A DNA stretch of 64,000 nt from Variovorax sp. PMC12 (GCF_003019815.1 NZ_CP027773.1:1375001-1439000), one strand, 5' to 3'; counted from the stretch's first letter, positions 11,311 to 19,522 are shown. The notes: generated by a model from the sequence alone, not told the origin. Made by a program: numbers and translations.

Positions 11311-12570
11311 TTACATGTTGTCGATCATGACCTGGCCGAAACCGGAGCAGCTCACCTGCGTGGCGCCGTCCATCAGTCGCGCGAAGTCGTAGGTGACCTT
11401 CTTGCTGGCGATCGACTTTTCCATCGAGCTGATGATCAGGTCGGCGGCTTCGGTCCAGCCCATGTGGCGCAGCATCATTTCGGCCGAGAGGATCTCGGAG
11501 CCGGGGTTGACGTAGTCCTTGCCCGCGTACTTGGGCGCCGTGCCATGCGTGGCCTCGAACATCGCGACGGTGTCGCTCAGGTTCGCGCCCGGGGCGATGC
11601 CGATACCGCCGACCTGCGCAGCCAGGGCGTCGGACACGTAGTCGCCGTTGAGGTTGAGCGTGGCAATCACGCTGTACTCCGCGGGGCGCAGAAGGATCTG
11701 CTGCAGGAACGCGTCGGCAATGCTGTCCTTGACGGTGATGTCCTTGCCTGTCTTCGGATTCTTGAACTTCATCCACGGGCCACCGTCGATCAGTTCAGCG
11801 CCGAACTCCTTGGCGGCGAGGTTGTAGGCCCAGTCACGGAAGCCACCCTCGGTGAACTTCATGATGTTGCCCTTGTGGACGATGGTCACGCTGGGCTTGT
11901 CGTTGTCGATGGCGTACTGCAACGCCTTGCGCACCAGGCGTTCGGTGCCTTCGATCGACACGGGCTTGACGCCGATGCCCGAGGTGTTCGGGAAACGGAT
12001 CTTCTTGACGCCCATTTCGTCCTGCAGGAACTTGATGAGCTTCCTGGCCTTGTCGCTCTCGGCTTCGAACTCGATGCCCGCATAGATGTCTTCCGAGTTC
12101 TCGCGGAAGATCACCATGTTGGTCTTGTGCGGTTCGCGCACCGGGCTGGGCACGCCCTCGAAATAGCGGATGGGGCGCAGGCAGACATAGAGGTCGAGCT
12201 CCTGGCGCAGCGCGACGTTCAGCGAGCGGATGCCGCCGCCGACCGGCGTGGTGAGCGGGCCCTTGATGGAGATGACGTACTCGCGCACGGCCTGCAGCGT
12301 TTCTTCGGGCAGCCAGACGTCGGGGCCGTAGACCTTGGTCGACTTCTCGCCGGCGTAGACCTCCATCCAGTGGATCTTCTTCTTGCCGCCGTAGGCCTTG
12401 GCCACCGCGGCGTCCACTACCTTGAGCATCACCGGCGTGATGTCCAGTCCGGTCCCGTCGCCTTCGATGAAGGGGATGATCGGTTGGTCAGGCACATTGA
12501 GGGAGTTGTCAGCATTGACCGAGATCTTCTGGCCTTCGGTCGGGACTTTGATGTGCTGATAGCTGGACAT
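11311..12570 (-). CDS. icd: NADP-dependent isocitrate dehydrogenase
   Basis: TCA-cycle enzyme that oxidises isocitrate to 2-oxoglutarate with NADP. The 419 residues match E. coli Icd (416). The substrate and regulatory serine motif RSLNVALRQE is seen near residue 115, then the FRENSEDIYAGIE block near 157 and the NADP-binding GTAPKYAGKDYVNP stretch near 345. The ATG at 12570 (MSSYQHIKVP) is chosen; the frame is open further upstream but encodes nothing family-like. The conserved phosphorylatable Ser suggests possible control by an AceK-type kinase, not encoded in this window. Confidence 0.95.
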   Translation of the reverse strand: MSSYQHIKVPTEGQKISVNADNSLNVPDQPIIPFIEGDGTGLDITPVMLKVVDAAVAKAYGGKKKIHWMEVYAGEKSTKVYGPDVWLPEETLQAVREYVISIKGPLTTPVGGGIRSLNVALRQELDLYVCLRPIRYFEGVPSPVREPHKTNMVIFRENSEDIYAGIEFEAESDKARKLIKFLQDEMGVKKIRFPNTSGIGVKPVSIEGTERLVRKALQYAIDNDKPSVTIVHKGNIMKFTEGGFRDWAYNLAAKEFGAELIDGGPWMKFKNPKTGKDITVKDSIADAFLQQILLRPAEYSVIATLNLNGDYVSDALAAQVGGIGIAPGANLSDTVAMFEATHGTAPKYAGKDYVNPGSEILSAEMMLRHMGWTEAADLIISSMEKSIASKKVTYDFARLMDGATQVSCSGFGQVMIDNM

Positions 12571-12790
12571 GAGGGGGTTGGGCTCCGGGGGAGTGGCGTA
12601 ATTTTGACGAGTGTCAGCGAATTCAGACAGCCGTGAGGAATCGCTTACAGGACGTGAACAAATCGCTGTACATTTTAGACGCAACCCATCAGCGAGGGTT
12701 TGTCAACCATCAGGCCAATGGCCTCGTTAGTGTCTGACCTTCTGCTCGCCGGGAGGCGTTTCCAATCAATTCTCGAATAGAGGAATCTCA
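12571..12790. other. Divergent intergenic region between icd and a small secreted gene
   Basis: The 220 bases hold no credible gene and should contain the icd promoter (minus) and the promoter of the small secreted gene (plus). On the plus strand a TTGTCA near 12699 could be a -35 box but no good -10 follows. An AGAGGA ribosome-binding site lies just before 12791. A TTGCGT on the minus strand is an equally weak candidate for icd. Confidence 0.4.
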
Positions 12791-13114
12791 ATGAGCAAAA
12801 TTCTCGCAGTCATGATCGCCGGCCTGTTTGCAGCTGGCGCTTACGCCCAAAACCCGGCTGGCACCACGCCCGAACAAGGGAACGCCACGAACAGCAAGTC
12901 GCAGCAACGTGCCGAAGCCAAGAAGGCTGCAAAGCCCGCCGGCCAAGTCAAGGCTGCTGCTGGCGACGAAGCCAAGACCCCCGAAGGCGGCGCCATCGGT
13001 GGCGACAAGGCTGCAGCTTCCGGCGAGAAGCGTGCTGAAACCCGCGACCAGCGTCGTCGCAACAAGGACGGCAGCGTCAAGCGCAAGTCGACCCAAGGCG
13101 GCACCCCGAAGTAA
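12791..13114 (+). CDS. Small secreted Ala/Lys-rich basic protein, 107 aa
   Basis: I do not recognise this family. A clean signal peptide (MSKILAVMIAGLFAAGAYAQ, cleavage after AYA) precedes a low-complexity tail rich in Ala, Lys, Gly, Gln and Arg with no cysteine and no predictable fold. A good AGAGGA ribosome-binding site and a strong terminator 22 bases after the stop mark it as a real, independently transcribed gene. The signal peptide closely resembles that of the next small gene, which suggests duplication or a shared secretion role. Periplasmic polyanion binding is only a guess. Confidence 0.75.
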   Translation: MSKILAVMIAGLFAAGAYAQNPAGTTPEQGNATNSKSQQRAEAKKAAKPAGQVKAAAGDEAKTPEGGAIGGDKAAASGEKRAETRDQRRRNKDGSVKRKSTQGGTPK

Positions 13115-13136
13115 TTCGGCAAGCCCACGAAAAAGG

Positions 13137-13161
13137 AGCGCTCTTCGGAGCGCTTTTTTTT
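13137..13161 (+). terminator. Terminator after the 107-aa gene
   Basis: A perfect seven-pair stem AGCGCTC/GAGCGCT closed by a TTCG tetraloop is followed by eight T. This is a textbook intrinsic terminator ending the small upstream gene. Confidence 0.95.
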
Positions 13162-13268
13162 CGCCCGCATCGGTCTCGTTGCTGTCAACCGCGCGGAACG
13201 GCCTTCGTTGAATGTCTACCTTCCGCAGGGAGGGCAATCCAGATCAACGAATTTCAAAGGATATCCTC

Positions 13269-13460
13269 ATGAACAAGCTGCTCGCAGCCCTGGTCGCCGG
13301 TCTCTTCGCCGTCGGCGCTTTCGCTCAACAAGCCGAACCCACCACCGCTGCTCCCGCAGCCAAGGTCGCCAAGCATGCTTCCGCCAAGAAGCACGCAGCC
13401 AAGAAGCACAAGGTCCGCCACGTCGCCAAGGCCCACACGGCCGCTTCCAAGAAGGTGTAA
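13269..13460 (+). CDS. Tiny secreted Lys/His/Ala-rich protein, 63 aa
   Basis: I do not recognise this family. The ATG at 13269 follows an AAAGGA ribosome-binding site; the in-frame ATG 19 codons earlier lacks one and would bury the signal peptide. Residues 1-20 form a signal peptide nearly parallel to that of the preceding gene (MNKLLAALVAGLFAVGAFAQ). The 43-residue mature part contains AKKHAAKKHK-type repeats, so it is strongly basic with several histidines, giving possible metal or polyanion affinity. It has its own terminator. Expression as a single short gene is likely. Confidence 0.75.
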   Translation: MNKLLAALVAGLFAVGAFAQQAEPTTAAPAAKVAKHASAKKHAAKKHKVRHVAKAHTAASKKV

Positions 13461-13478
13461 GCTTTCAAGCTCACCGGC

Positions 13479-13504
13479 AATGCCCGCATCAGCGGGCATT
13501 TTCA
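13479..13504 (+). terminator. Terminator after the 63-aa gene
   Basis: A nine-pair stem AATGCCCGC/GCGGGCATT with an ATCA loop is followed by TTC and a T-rich stretch. It sits 18 bases after the stop. Confidence 0.85.
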
Positions 13505-13561
13505 TTTGCATATCTGGTTGAGGCCGGACCTGCACGGTTCCCGCCCTGAAAGAGTCGTCCG

Positions 13562-14020
13562 ATGTTCCAGCGTCTAGCCGCCCTGCTCCTCGTATCCGCG
13601 TCCTTCATGATGACGGCGCATGCCCAGCAGCAACCCCAGACCGATCTGCCGCGCACCCAGTTGTCGGTCGGCCTGTACAAGATCGATGCGCAGATTGCGC
13701 AGACCCCCCTGCAGCGCGAGATCGGCTTGATGTTCCGCAAGGAGATGCCGCAAGCCGAAGGCATGATCTTCGTGTTCGAGCAGCCTGCCACGCAGTGCTT
13801 CTGGATGCGCAACACGATCCTGCCGCTGACCGCCGCCTTCGTGGCCGACGACGGCCGCATCGTGAACCTGGTCGACATGCAGCCCATGACCGAGAACTCG
13901 CACTGCTCTCTGGAGCCGGTGCGCTACGTGCTCGAGATGAATCAAGGCTGGTTCGCCAAGAAGAACATCAAGAAGGGTGCGAAGCTCGGCGGAGAACTGT
14001 TCACAGCCAACAAGCGCTGA
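13562..14020 (+). CDS. DUF192 family secreted protein
   Basis: The 152-residue protein begins with a signal peptide (cleavage near AHAQ, residue 22). The rest is a DUF192 domain with its typical motifs: TPLQREIGLMFR near residue 50, GMIFVF near 68, FWMRNT near 81, the ENSHCSLEP block with a conserved Cys near 113, and a C-terminal turn KKGAKLGG. Members are small beta-barrel proteins in the periplasm or envelope of unknown biochemical role. It is followed by a bidirectional terminator shared with sodB. Confidence 0.88.
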   Translation: MFQRLAALLLVSASFMMTAHAQQQPQTDLPRTQLSVGLYKIDAQIAQTPLQREIGLMFRKEMPQAEGMIFVFEQPATQCFWMRNTILPLTAAFVADDGRIVNLVDMQPMTENSHCSLEPVRYVLEMNQGWFAKKNIKKGAKLGGELFTANKR

Positions 14021-14042
14021 GTTCTTGCTGGCTTGAGCCCAC

Positions 14043-14072
14043 AAAAAAGCCGACCCTCGGGTCGGCTTTTTT
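14043..14072. terminator. Bidirectional terminator between DUF192 gene and sodB
   Basis: An uninterrupted symmetric hairpin: A6 plus GCCGACCC, a three-base TCG loop, GGGTCGGC and T6. It has a T-run on either strand, so it can end both convergent transcripts. Confidence 0.95.
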
Positions 14073-14089
14073 CATTCGAAGACCAGGGC

Positions 14090-14671
14090 TCAGCCGAAGT
14101 TCTTCTCTGCGAATTCCCAGTTGGCCAGCTTGGCCAGGAAGGTTTCGACGAACTTCGGGCGCAGGTTGCGGTAGTCGATGTAGTAGGCGTGTTCCCAGAC
14201 GTCCACCGTCAGCAGCGCGGTGTCCGCGGTGGTCAGCGGCGTGCCGGCGGCGCCGGTGTTCACGATGTCCACCGAACCGTCGGCCTTCTTCACCAGCCAG
14301 GTCCAGCCCGAGCCGAAGTTGCCCACGGCCGACTTCACGAAGGCTTCCTTGAAGGCGTCGTAGCTGCCCCACTTGGCTTCGATGGCCTTGGCCAGCGCGC
14401 CGCCGGGAGCGCCGCCGCCTTGCGGCTTCATGCAGTTCCAGAAGAAGGTGTGGTTCCAGATCTGGGCCGCGTTGTTGTAGATGCCGCCGCTGGATTTCTT
14501 GACGATCTCCTCGAGCGTCATCGCTTCGAATTCGGTGCCCTTCTGCAGGTTGTTGAGGTTCACCACGTAGGCGTTGTGGTGCTTGCCGTAGTGGTACTCG
14601 AGGGTTTCCTTCGAATACTCGGGTGCCAGCGCGTCGAGTGCGTACGGCAGGGGTGGGAGCACATGTTCCAT
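14090..14671 (-). CDS. sodB: Iron (Fe/Mn-family) superoxide dismutase
   Basis: A 193-residue cytoplasmic superoxide dismutase, the same length as E. coli SodB. Metal ligands are visible: His in EYHYGKHH (about residue 27), His in WNHTFFW (about 74), Asp and His in DVWEHAYY (about 158 and 162). The YHYGKHHNAYV and GSGWTWLV stretches and the Ala-Gln AAQIWNH motif favour the iron-dependent type. It converts superoxide to peroxide and oxygen. It is transcribed alone and ends at a bidirectional terminator. Confidence 0.95.
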   Translation of the reverse strand: MEHVLPPLPYALDALAPEYSKETLEYHYGKHHNAYVVNLNNLQKGTEFEAMTLEEIVKKSSGGIYNNAAQIWNHTFFWNCMKPQGGGAPGGALAKAIEAKWGSYDAFKEAFVKSAVGNFGSGWTWLVKKADGSVDIVNTGAAGTPLTTADTALLTVDVWEHAYYIDYRNLRPKFVETFLAKLANWEFAEKNFG

Positions 14672-14720
14672 GGTTTTTTCTCGTGGGTTGGTTGTGGGAA
14701 TCGTGGATTCTAGGAATTAA

Positions 14721-16019
14721 TCATCGAGGTCGCGTCGGACGTGTTCCCGTGACACCGCCCGGAGAGACGGTCATGTCGACCTCTCCGTCGGCGAGCCTTG
14801 CGACGACCGCGTCGCCCGGTGCCAATTGCTTCGCGCTCACGACCGCGCGCCCCTCGGCATCCGTGAGCCAGGCGTAGCCGCGTTGCAGGACCAATGCCGG
14901 ATCGAGCAGTCTCAGCCGCAGCGCCATGCGCTCCAGCCGGTCATGGCGTTGCGTCATCGCTCTTTCGAGCTTCTGGGGAAAGTCCGCGGCCAAGGCGCGC
15001 GGCGCATGCGCCAGGCGCTCGCGCCTCGATCGCATCGCGTATTGGAGGCGCTGTGCATGGTGCGCCAGCCGCAGTTGCTGGCGCGCCACGAGGTTCGACG
15101 GACGCCCGAGCCGCCCCGCCGCCTGGTCGAGCCGCTGTCCGAGCACATCCAGGCGACCGCCGAGGGAATCGTCGAGCCGCTCTTCGAGCAGGTCGAGTGC
15201 GCCCAGCCACAGGTCACGCGGCGCGCTGACGAGTTCAGCCGCCGCGGTCGGCGTGGGCGCGCGCAGGTCGGCACAGAAATCGGCGATGGTGAAGTCGGTC
15301 TCGTGTCCCACGCCGCTGACCACGGGCACCGGGCTCTGCACGATCGTGCGCGCCAGGGCCTCGTCGTTGAACGCCCACAGGTCTTCGATCGAGCCGCCCC
15401 CGCGCACCAGCAGGATCACGTCGACCGCCGGCTCGAGCGCGTAGAGCGAATGCAGCGCGCGAACGAGTTCACCCGGCGCGTTCGCTCCCTGCACGGCGGC
15501 GGGCGCCAGCACCACGGGAATGTGCGGTACGCGGCGCCGCAGCGCCGTCACGACGTCGTGCAGCGCCGCCGCGCCGAGCGACGTGACAACGCCCACCGAA
15601 CGCGGCATGGCGGGCAAGGCACGCTTGCGCGCCGGGTCGAACAGTCCCTCGGCCTCCAGGCGCGCCTTGCGCTGCATGAACTGCTCGAACAGGGCACCCT
15701 GCCCCGCGCGCCGCAAGCTCTCCACGACGAGTTGCAGATCGCCACGCGGTTCGTACACCGCGAGCCGGCCGCGCACCTCGACCTGGTCGCCGTCGCGGGG
15801 CGAAAAATCGAGCAGGCCGGCGGCGCGACGAAACATCGCACAGCGCAGTTGGCCCGATTCGTCCTTGAGGGCGAAGTAACAATGTCCACTTGAGGCGCGG
15901 GAAAAACCTGAGATTTCGCCGCGCACCGTCACCGGGTTGAAACGCGCGTCGAGCGCGTCGGCAACCGCATGGCACAACGCGCCGACAGCCCAGACGCGCG
16001 GCCCTGGCGCGGAATTCAT
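14721..16019 (-). CDS. xseA: Exodeoxyribonuclease VII large subunit
   Basis: The 432-residue catalytic subunit of ExoVII, which with XseB degrades single-stranded DNA to oligonucleotides. An N-terminal OB fold (VTVRGEISGFSRASSGHCYFALKD, described here by its key GEISG and CYFALKD parts, residues 31-54) is followed by the catalytic region containing VVTSLGAAALHD, LVRGGGSIEDLWAFNDE and GVGHETDFTIADFCADLRAPTPTAAAE motifs. I chose the ATG at 16019; an in-frame ATG at 16070 would add 17 atypical residues. xseB is not next to it, as is common. Confidence 0.93.
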   Translation of the reverse strand: MNSAPGPRVWAVGALCHAVADALDARFNPVTVRGEISGFSRASSGHCYFALKDESGQLRCAMFRRAAGLLDFSPRDGDQVEVRGRLAVYEPRGDLQLVVESLRRAGQGALFEQFMQRKARLEAEGLFDPARKRALPAMPRSVGVVTSLGAAALHDVVTALRRRVPHIPVVLAPAAVQGANAPGELVRALHSLYALEPAVDVILLVRGGGSIEDLWAFNDEALARTIVQSPVPVVSGVGHETDFTIADFCADLRAPTPTAAAELVSAPRDLWLGALDLLEERLDDSLGGRLDVLGQRLDQAAGRLGRPSNLVARQQLRLAHHAQRLQYAMRSRRERLAHAPRALAADFPQKLERAMTQRHDRLERMALRLRLLDPALVLQRGYAWLTDAEGRAVVSAKQLAPGDAVVARLADGEVDMTVSPGGVTGTRPTRPR

Positions 16020-16237
16020 GTCACGCAAGCTCACGAAGTGCACGCTCGGCCAGATGCCACTCTTCCACAACGCGCGGCCCGCCCCCTAGCGCCAGCCCCC
16101 AATGCGGGACAGGTGCACGGTTTTCCGTGCAAGCCATTGATTTCATTGAAAAAAGTGCTGCTCAAAATTCAGTCGTTCTAGCGAAAAGCCCATTCCATGC
16201 GGGTTCGGACACGTTGCGCAGCAGGTTAGTCACAAAG

Positions 16238-16309
16238 TTATCCACAGAATCTGTGCGTCCTTGCCGACACCAAAACAAGGCGCGTGCCGATGGTGGGCTC
16301 AGTGGATAA
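16238..16309. promoter_or_regulatory. Pair of inverted DnaA-box-like sites
   Basis: A perfect consensus box TTATCCACA occupies 16238-16246 on the plus strand. A second site AGTGGATAA at 16301-16309 is the reverse complement of TTATCCACT, one mismatch from consensus. They lie 54 bases apart, upstream of exbB. Binding and any role in regulation or DnaA titration are inference. Confidence 0.5.
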
Positions 16310-16336
16310 TCGCCGCGCATTTGCAGTCTACGGGCC

Positions 16337-16342
16337 GGAGGA
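16337..16342 (+). promoter_or_regulatory. Ribosome-binding site deciding the exbB start
   Basis: A perfect GGAGGA lies five bases before the TTG at 16348. It is the main reason for choosing this unusual start over the in-frame ATG at 16261. Confidence 0.8.
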
Positions 16343-16347
16343 TTTTC

Positions 16348-16980
16348 TTGTTTTCCATCATAGTTGCCGCGGGTTGGCCGATCTGGCCCTTGCTCGCTTG
16401 TTCGGTCATTGCGCTCGCGCTGGTTATAGAACGTTTCACGAGTCTGAAGACCGTGAGGGTACTGCCGCCGAAGCTGCTCGACGAAACCATCACGGTTTCT
16501 CAGGGGGCCATTCCCGGCCCCGACGTGGTGACCAAGCTCGAACGCAACTCGATGCTCGGCCAGGTGCTCGCCGCCGGCCTGCGCGCGCTGAACGCCAACC
16601 CCCGCTGCACCGAAGACGACCTGCGCGCCGCCATGGAGGCCTCCGGCCGCACCGTGGCGCACAAGCTGGAGCGCTACCTGCCGGCACTGGCCACCATCGC
16701 TTCCGCCGCCCCGCTGCTGGGCCTGCTGGGCACGGTGATCGGCATGATCGAGATCTTCGGCTCGCAGTCGCCCGGCAGCGGAGCCGTCGGCTCGGGCAAT
16801 CCGGCGCAACTGGCGCACGGCATCTCGATCGCGCTCTACAACACGGCGTTCGGACTGATCGTGGCGATTCCGACGCTCATTTTCTGGCGCTATTTCCGCA
16901 GCCGGGTCGACGAATACCTGCTGAACCTCGAGCTGTCGGGCGAGCGCTTCGCCCGCCATCTGAACGCCCTGCGCAAGTGA
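16348..16980 (+). CDS. exbB: ExbB/TolQ/MotA-family proton channel protein
   Basis: A 210-residue inner-membrane protein with three hydrophobic segments: near residues 2-25 (IIVAAGWPIWPLLACSVIAL in part), about 105-135 (ASAAPLLGLLGTVIGMIEIF) and about 150-180. The PLLGLLGTV motif is the family signature. With the ExbD homologue encoded four bases downstream it would form the proton-driven motor that energises TonB or Tol-type systems. The TTG start is supported by a perfect ribosome-binding site. No tonB lies nearby, so whether it serves iron uptake or a Tol-like role is open. Confidence 0.9.
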   Translation: MFSIIVAAGWPIWPLLACSVIALALVIERFTSLKTVRVLPPKLLDETITVSQGAIPGPDVVTKLERNSMLGQVLAAGLRALNANPRCTEDDLRAAMEASGRTVAHKLERYLPALATIASAAPLLGLLGTVIGMIEIFGSQSPGSGAVGSGNPAQLAHGISIALYNTAFGLIVAIPTLIFWRYFRSRVDEYLLNLELSGERFARHLNALRK

Positions 16981-16984
16981 CGCC

Positions 16985-17425
16985 ATGACCCGAGGCCGCA
17001 TGCAGTTCCGCCACGGTGCGCGCGACGAGCCGGAGATCAACCTGATCCCGTTCATCGACGTGCTGCTGGTGATCCTGATCTTCCTGATGCTGTCGACCAC
17101 GTACAGCAAGTTCACCGAAATGCAGCTTCGGCTGCCGACCGCGGATGTCGACGCGCAGCGCGACTATCCGAAGGAAGTGATCGTGGCGGTGTCGGCCGAC
17201 GGCCGCTATTCGGTCAACAAGGCGCCCCTGGCCGACCGCAACGTCAATGCCGTGGCCGCCGCGCTCGCGGCCGCGGCCACCGGCGGCAAGGACAGTGTGG
17301 TGATCATCAGCGCCGACGCGACCAGCCCACACCAGGCCGTCGTCACGGTGATGGAGGCAGCGCGCCGCGCCGGCCTGATGCAGATCACCTTCGCAGCCCA
17401 GTCGACGGCGCAAGCCGGGCGCTGA
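16985..17425 (+). CDS. exbD: ExbD/TolR-family protein
   Basis: The 146-residue partner of ExbB. A short cytoplasmic N-terminus (EPEINLIPFIDV) leads into one membrane helix near residues 22-40, where the Asp in PFIDVLLVILIF is the proton-pathway residue conserved in ExbD and TolR. A periplasmic alpha/beta domain follows with DGRYSVNKAPL and IISADATSPHQAVV motifs. Its stop codon is immediately followed by the GTG start of lpxK with no gap, implying coupled translation. Confidence 0.92.
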   Translation: MTRGRMQFRHGARDEPEINLIPFIDVLLVILIFLMLSTTYSKFTEMQLRLPTADVDAQRDYPKEVIVAVSADGRYSVNKAPLADRNVNAVAAALAAAATGGKDSVVIISADATSPHQAVVTVMEAARRAGLMQITFAAQSTAQAGR

Positions 17426-18451
17426 GTGCCGTCCGAAGGCCGCAGCAGCACGCAGGCGCCCGCCGCCTCGCGACTGCAGGAAGCGTGGCTGCGCCGCGGC
17501 CTGCTGGCCTGCCTGCTGTGGCCGCTGTCGCTGCTCTATGCAGCTCTCTTCGCCGTTCGGGGATGGCTCTATCGGCTCGGGTGGCTTAGGTCGGAGCGCG
17601 TGCCCGTGCCGGTGATCGTCGTCGGCAACGTGATCGCGGGCGGCGCCGGCAAGACGCCCGTGGTGATGGCGGTGGTGCGCCATCTGCGCGCGCGCGGCAT
17701 CCAGGTGGGCGTGGTGTCCCGTGGCTACGGCCGGCGCACCGACGATTGCCGTGAAGCGACGGCCGACAGCGATCCCCGCGACGTCGGCGACGAGCCCGCC
17801 CTGATTCACCACGCCACGAAGGCCCCCGTGTTCGTCGCGCGCAGGCGCATCGAGGCGGCCCGTGCGCTGCTGGAGCGGCATCCCGGCACGCAAGTCATCG
17901 TCAGCGACGACGGGCTGCAACACCTGGCGCTCGGCCGTGACATCGAGATCTGCGTGTTCGACGACCGCGGCATCGGCAACGGCTGGCGCCTGCCGGCGGG
18001 CCCCCTGCGCGAGGCCTGGCCACGCCGCTGCGACCTGGTGCTGCACAGCGGCGAGCGCCCCGCATTCGCAGGCGGCTACACCGCCACGCGGCGCCTTGCG
18101 GACTACGCCCTCACGAGCGAAGGGCAGCGCGTGCCGTTGCGCACGCTGGCAGGCAAACCGGTGACCGCGCTCGCGGCCATCGCGCGCCCGGAGGCCTTCT
18201 TCGCCATGCTCCGGGGCCGTGGCCTCGCGCTCGCCAAAACCATCGCGCTGCCCGACCACTACGACTTCGACGCCTGGCAACACCCGGCCGATGCGGGCGG
18301 CCCTCTCGTCTGCACCGAAAAAGACGCGGTCAAGCTGTGGCAAAAGGCACCCGGCGCGCTGGCGGTGCCCCTGCTCTTCGCACCCGCTCCGGAATTCTTC
18401 ACCGCGCTCGACGCAAAGCTATCATCGCTCGATGGATACCAAGCTGCTTGA
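17426..18451 (+). CDS. lpxK: Tetraacyldisaccharide 4'-kinase
   Basis: LpxK phosphorylates the 4' position of the tetraacyl disaccharide to give lipid IVA, the sixth step of lipid A synthesis, at the inner membrane. The 341-residue protein has an N-terminal membrane-associated hydrophobic stretch (about residues 30-47), a Walker A loop GGAGKTP near residue 73, the SRGYGR motif near 95, DDGLQH near 157 and a C-terminal CTEKDAVKL motif. The GTG start directly follows the exbD stop. Its 3' end overlaps the next small gene by 20 bases. Confidence 0.95.
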   Translation: MPSEGRSSTQAPAASRLQEAWLRRGLLACLLWPLSLLYAALFAVRGWLYRLGWLRSERVPVPVIVVGNVIAGGAGKTPVVMAVVRHLRARGIQVGVVSRGYGRRTDDCREATADSDPRDVGDEPALIHHATKAPVFVARRRIEAARALLERHPGTQVIVSDDGLQHLALGRDIEICVFDDRGIGNGWRLPAGPLREAWPRRCDLVLHSGERPAFAGGYTATRRLADYALTSEGQRVPLRTLAGKPVTALAAIARPEAFFAMLRGRGLALAKTIALPDHYDFDAWQHPADAGGPLVCTEKDAVKLWQKAPGALAVPLLFAPAPEFFTALDAKLSSLDGYQAA

Positions 18452-18614
18452 ACTGCTCGTCTGCCCCGTCACCAAGGGTCCGTTGACCTGGAACCCCGAA
18501 AAGCAGGAGCTCTGCTCGCGCAGCGCGCGCCTGGCCTACCCGGTGCGCGACGGCATTCCCGTGCTGCTGGAAAACGAGGCACGCACGCTTTCCGACGAAG
18601 AGCTCGGGCTGTGA
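18432..18614 (+). CDS. Trm112/YcaR family small protein
   Basis: A 60-residue protein of the Trm112 (YcaR) family. It begins MDTKLLELLVCPVTKGPL, has a second potential metal site region with ELCSRSARLAYPVRDGIPVLL, and ends in an acidic tail. In bacteria these small zinc-finger-like proteins are almost always encoded between lpxK and kdsB, as here; their molecular role is unsettled. The ATG overlaps the end of lpxK by 20 bases and its stop overlaps the kdsB GTG by four. Confidence 0.9.
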   Translation: MDTKLLELLVCPVTKGPLTWNPEKQELCSRSARLAYPVRDGIPVLLENEARTLSDEELGL

Positions 18615-19384
18615 GCTTCACGGTCCTGGTGCCGGCGCGCCTGGCGTCGACAAGGCTCCCCAACAAGCCCCTGGCCGACATCGCCGGAGTGCCGATGGTG
18701 GTGCACGTGGCCCGGCGTGCCAGCGAGTCCGGTGCCGTGCGCGTGGTGGTGGCCGGCGACGACGTCTCGATCATCGATGCCTGCAAGGCGCACGGTGTCG
18801 AGGCGATCCTGACCCGCCAGGACCACCCCAGCGGCACCGACCGGCTGGCCGAGGCCTGCGAGCAGCTCGGCCTCGATGGCGACGACATCGTCGTCAACGT
18901 GCAGGGCGACGAGCCCTTGATCGACCCCGCGCTGATCGATGCCGTGGCTTCCACGCTGGCCACCCATGCGGAGGCCGCCATGAGCACCGCGGCCCACGAG
19001 ATCGATTCGCCGGCCGACTTCATGAATCCGAACGTGGTGAAGGCCGTGCTCGATGCACAGGGCAACGCCATGTACTTCAGCCGTGCGCCCATCCCCTGGT
19101 GGCGCGACGGTTCCGCCAACGGCGCCGCGCCAACGGTGCTGCCCACGCCAGCCCCGCTGCGCCACATCGGCATCTACGGCTACCGCGCGGGCTTCGTACG
19201 CAAGTTCCCGTCGCTGCCGCCCTCGCCCGTCGAGGCGACCGAGGCGCTCGAGCAGTTGCGGGCGCTGTGGCACGGACACCGCATCGCCGTCCACGTGAGC
19301 CACGTGGCGCCCGGCCCGGGCATCGACACGCCCGAAGACCTGGCGCGCGTGCGCGCGGTCTTCGCCGCCGGCCCGACGGCCTGA
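18611..19384 (+). CDS. kdsB: 3-deoxy-manno-octulosonate cytidylyltransferase
   Basis: KdsB activates Kdo with CTP to CMP-Kdo for the lipopolysaccharide inner core. The 257 residues contain the nucleotide-binding PARLASTRLPNKPLADI motif near residue 8, DDVSIIDAC near 50, VNVQGDEPLI near 97 with the catalytic Asp, and the C-terminal GIDTPEDLARVRA near 237. The GTG start overlaps the Trm112 stop (GTGA). This places Kdo activation next to lpxK, which makes the lipid A acceptor, in one transcription unit. Confidence 0.95.
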   Translation: MSFTVLVPARLASTRLPNKPLADIAGVPMVVHVARRASESGAVRVVVAGDDVSIIDACKAHGVEAILTRQDHPSGTDRLAEACEQLGLDGDDIVVNVQGDEPLIDPALIDAVASTLATHAEAAMSTAAHEIDSPADFMNPNVVKAVLDAQGNAMYFSRAPIPWWRDGSANGAAPTVLPTPAPLRHIGIYGYRAGFVRKFPSLPPSPVEATEALEQLRALWHGHRIAVHVSHVAPGPGIDTPEDLARVRAVFAAGPTA

Positions 19385-19522
19385 GGAGCTCGACGTGCCT
19401 GTCGGGGCAGCGACAAATCCCGGGGAGCACGCGTGCTATCCTCGAAGCAACTCCGCCCTGCCCAAAGCCCCTGAAGCCGACGCCTGGCGCGACACAAAAT
19501 CTAAGAACCGTCCGAGGACACC

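Larger units (their letters stand above)
16020..16347. other. Intergenic region between xseA and exbB with two DnaA-box-like sites
   Basis: These 328 bases separate the divergent xseA and exbB genes and contain no convincing gene or RNA gene. The middle is unusually A/T-rich for the window (around 16138-16175). It contains two inverted DnaA-box-like 9-mers and the exbB ribosome-binding site. Promoters for both genes must lie here but no strong -35/-10 pair can be fixed by eye. Confidence 0.5.

Noticed and set aside
16261..16347. ATG start for ExbB at 16261
   Set aside because: A perfect GGAGGA at the right distance marks the TTG at 16348, and the extension would put Trp-rich non-family residues before the first helix.
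19385..19522. Strong promoter for adk
   Set aside because: TATCCT near 19437 is a passable -10 but no -35 at good spacing is visible, so I did not list it.
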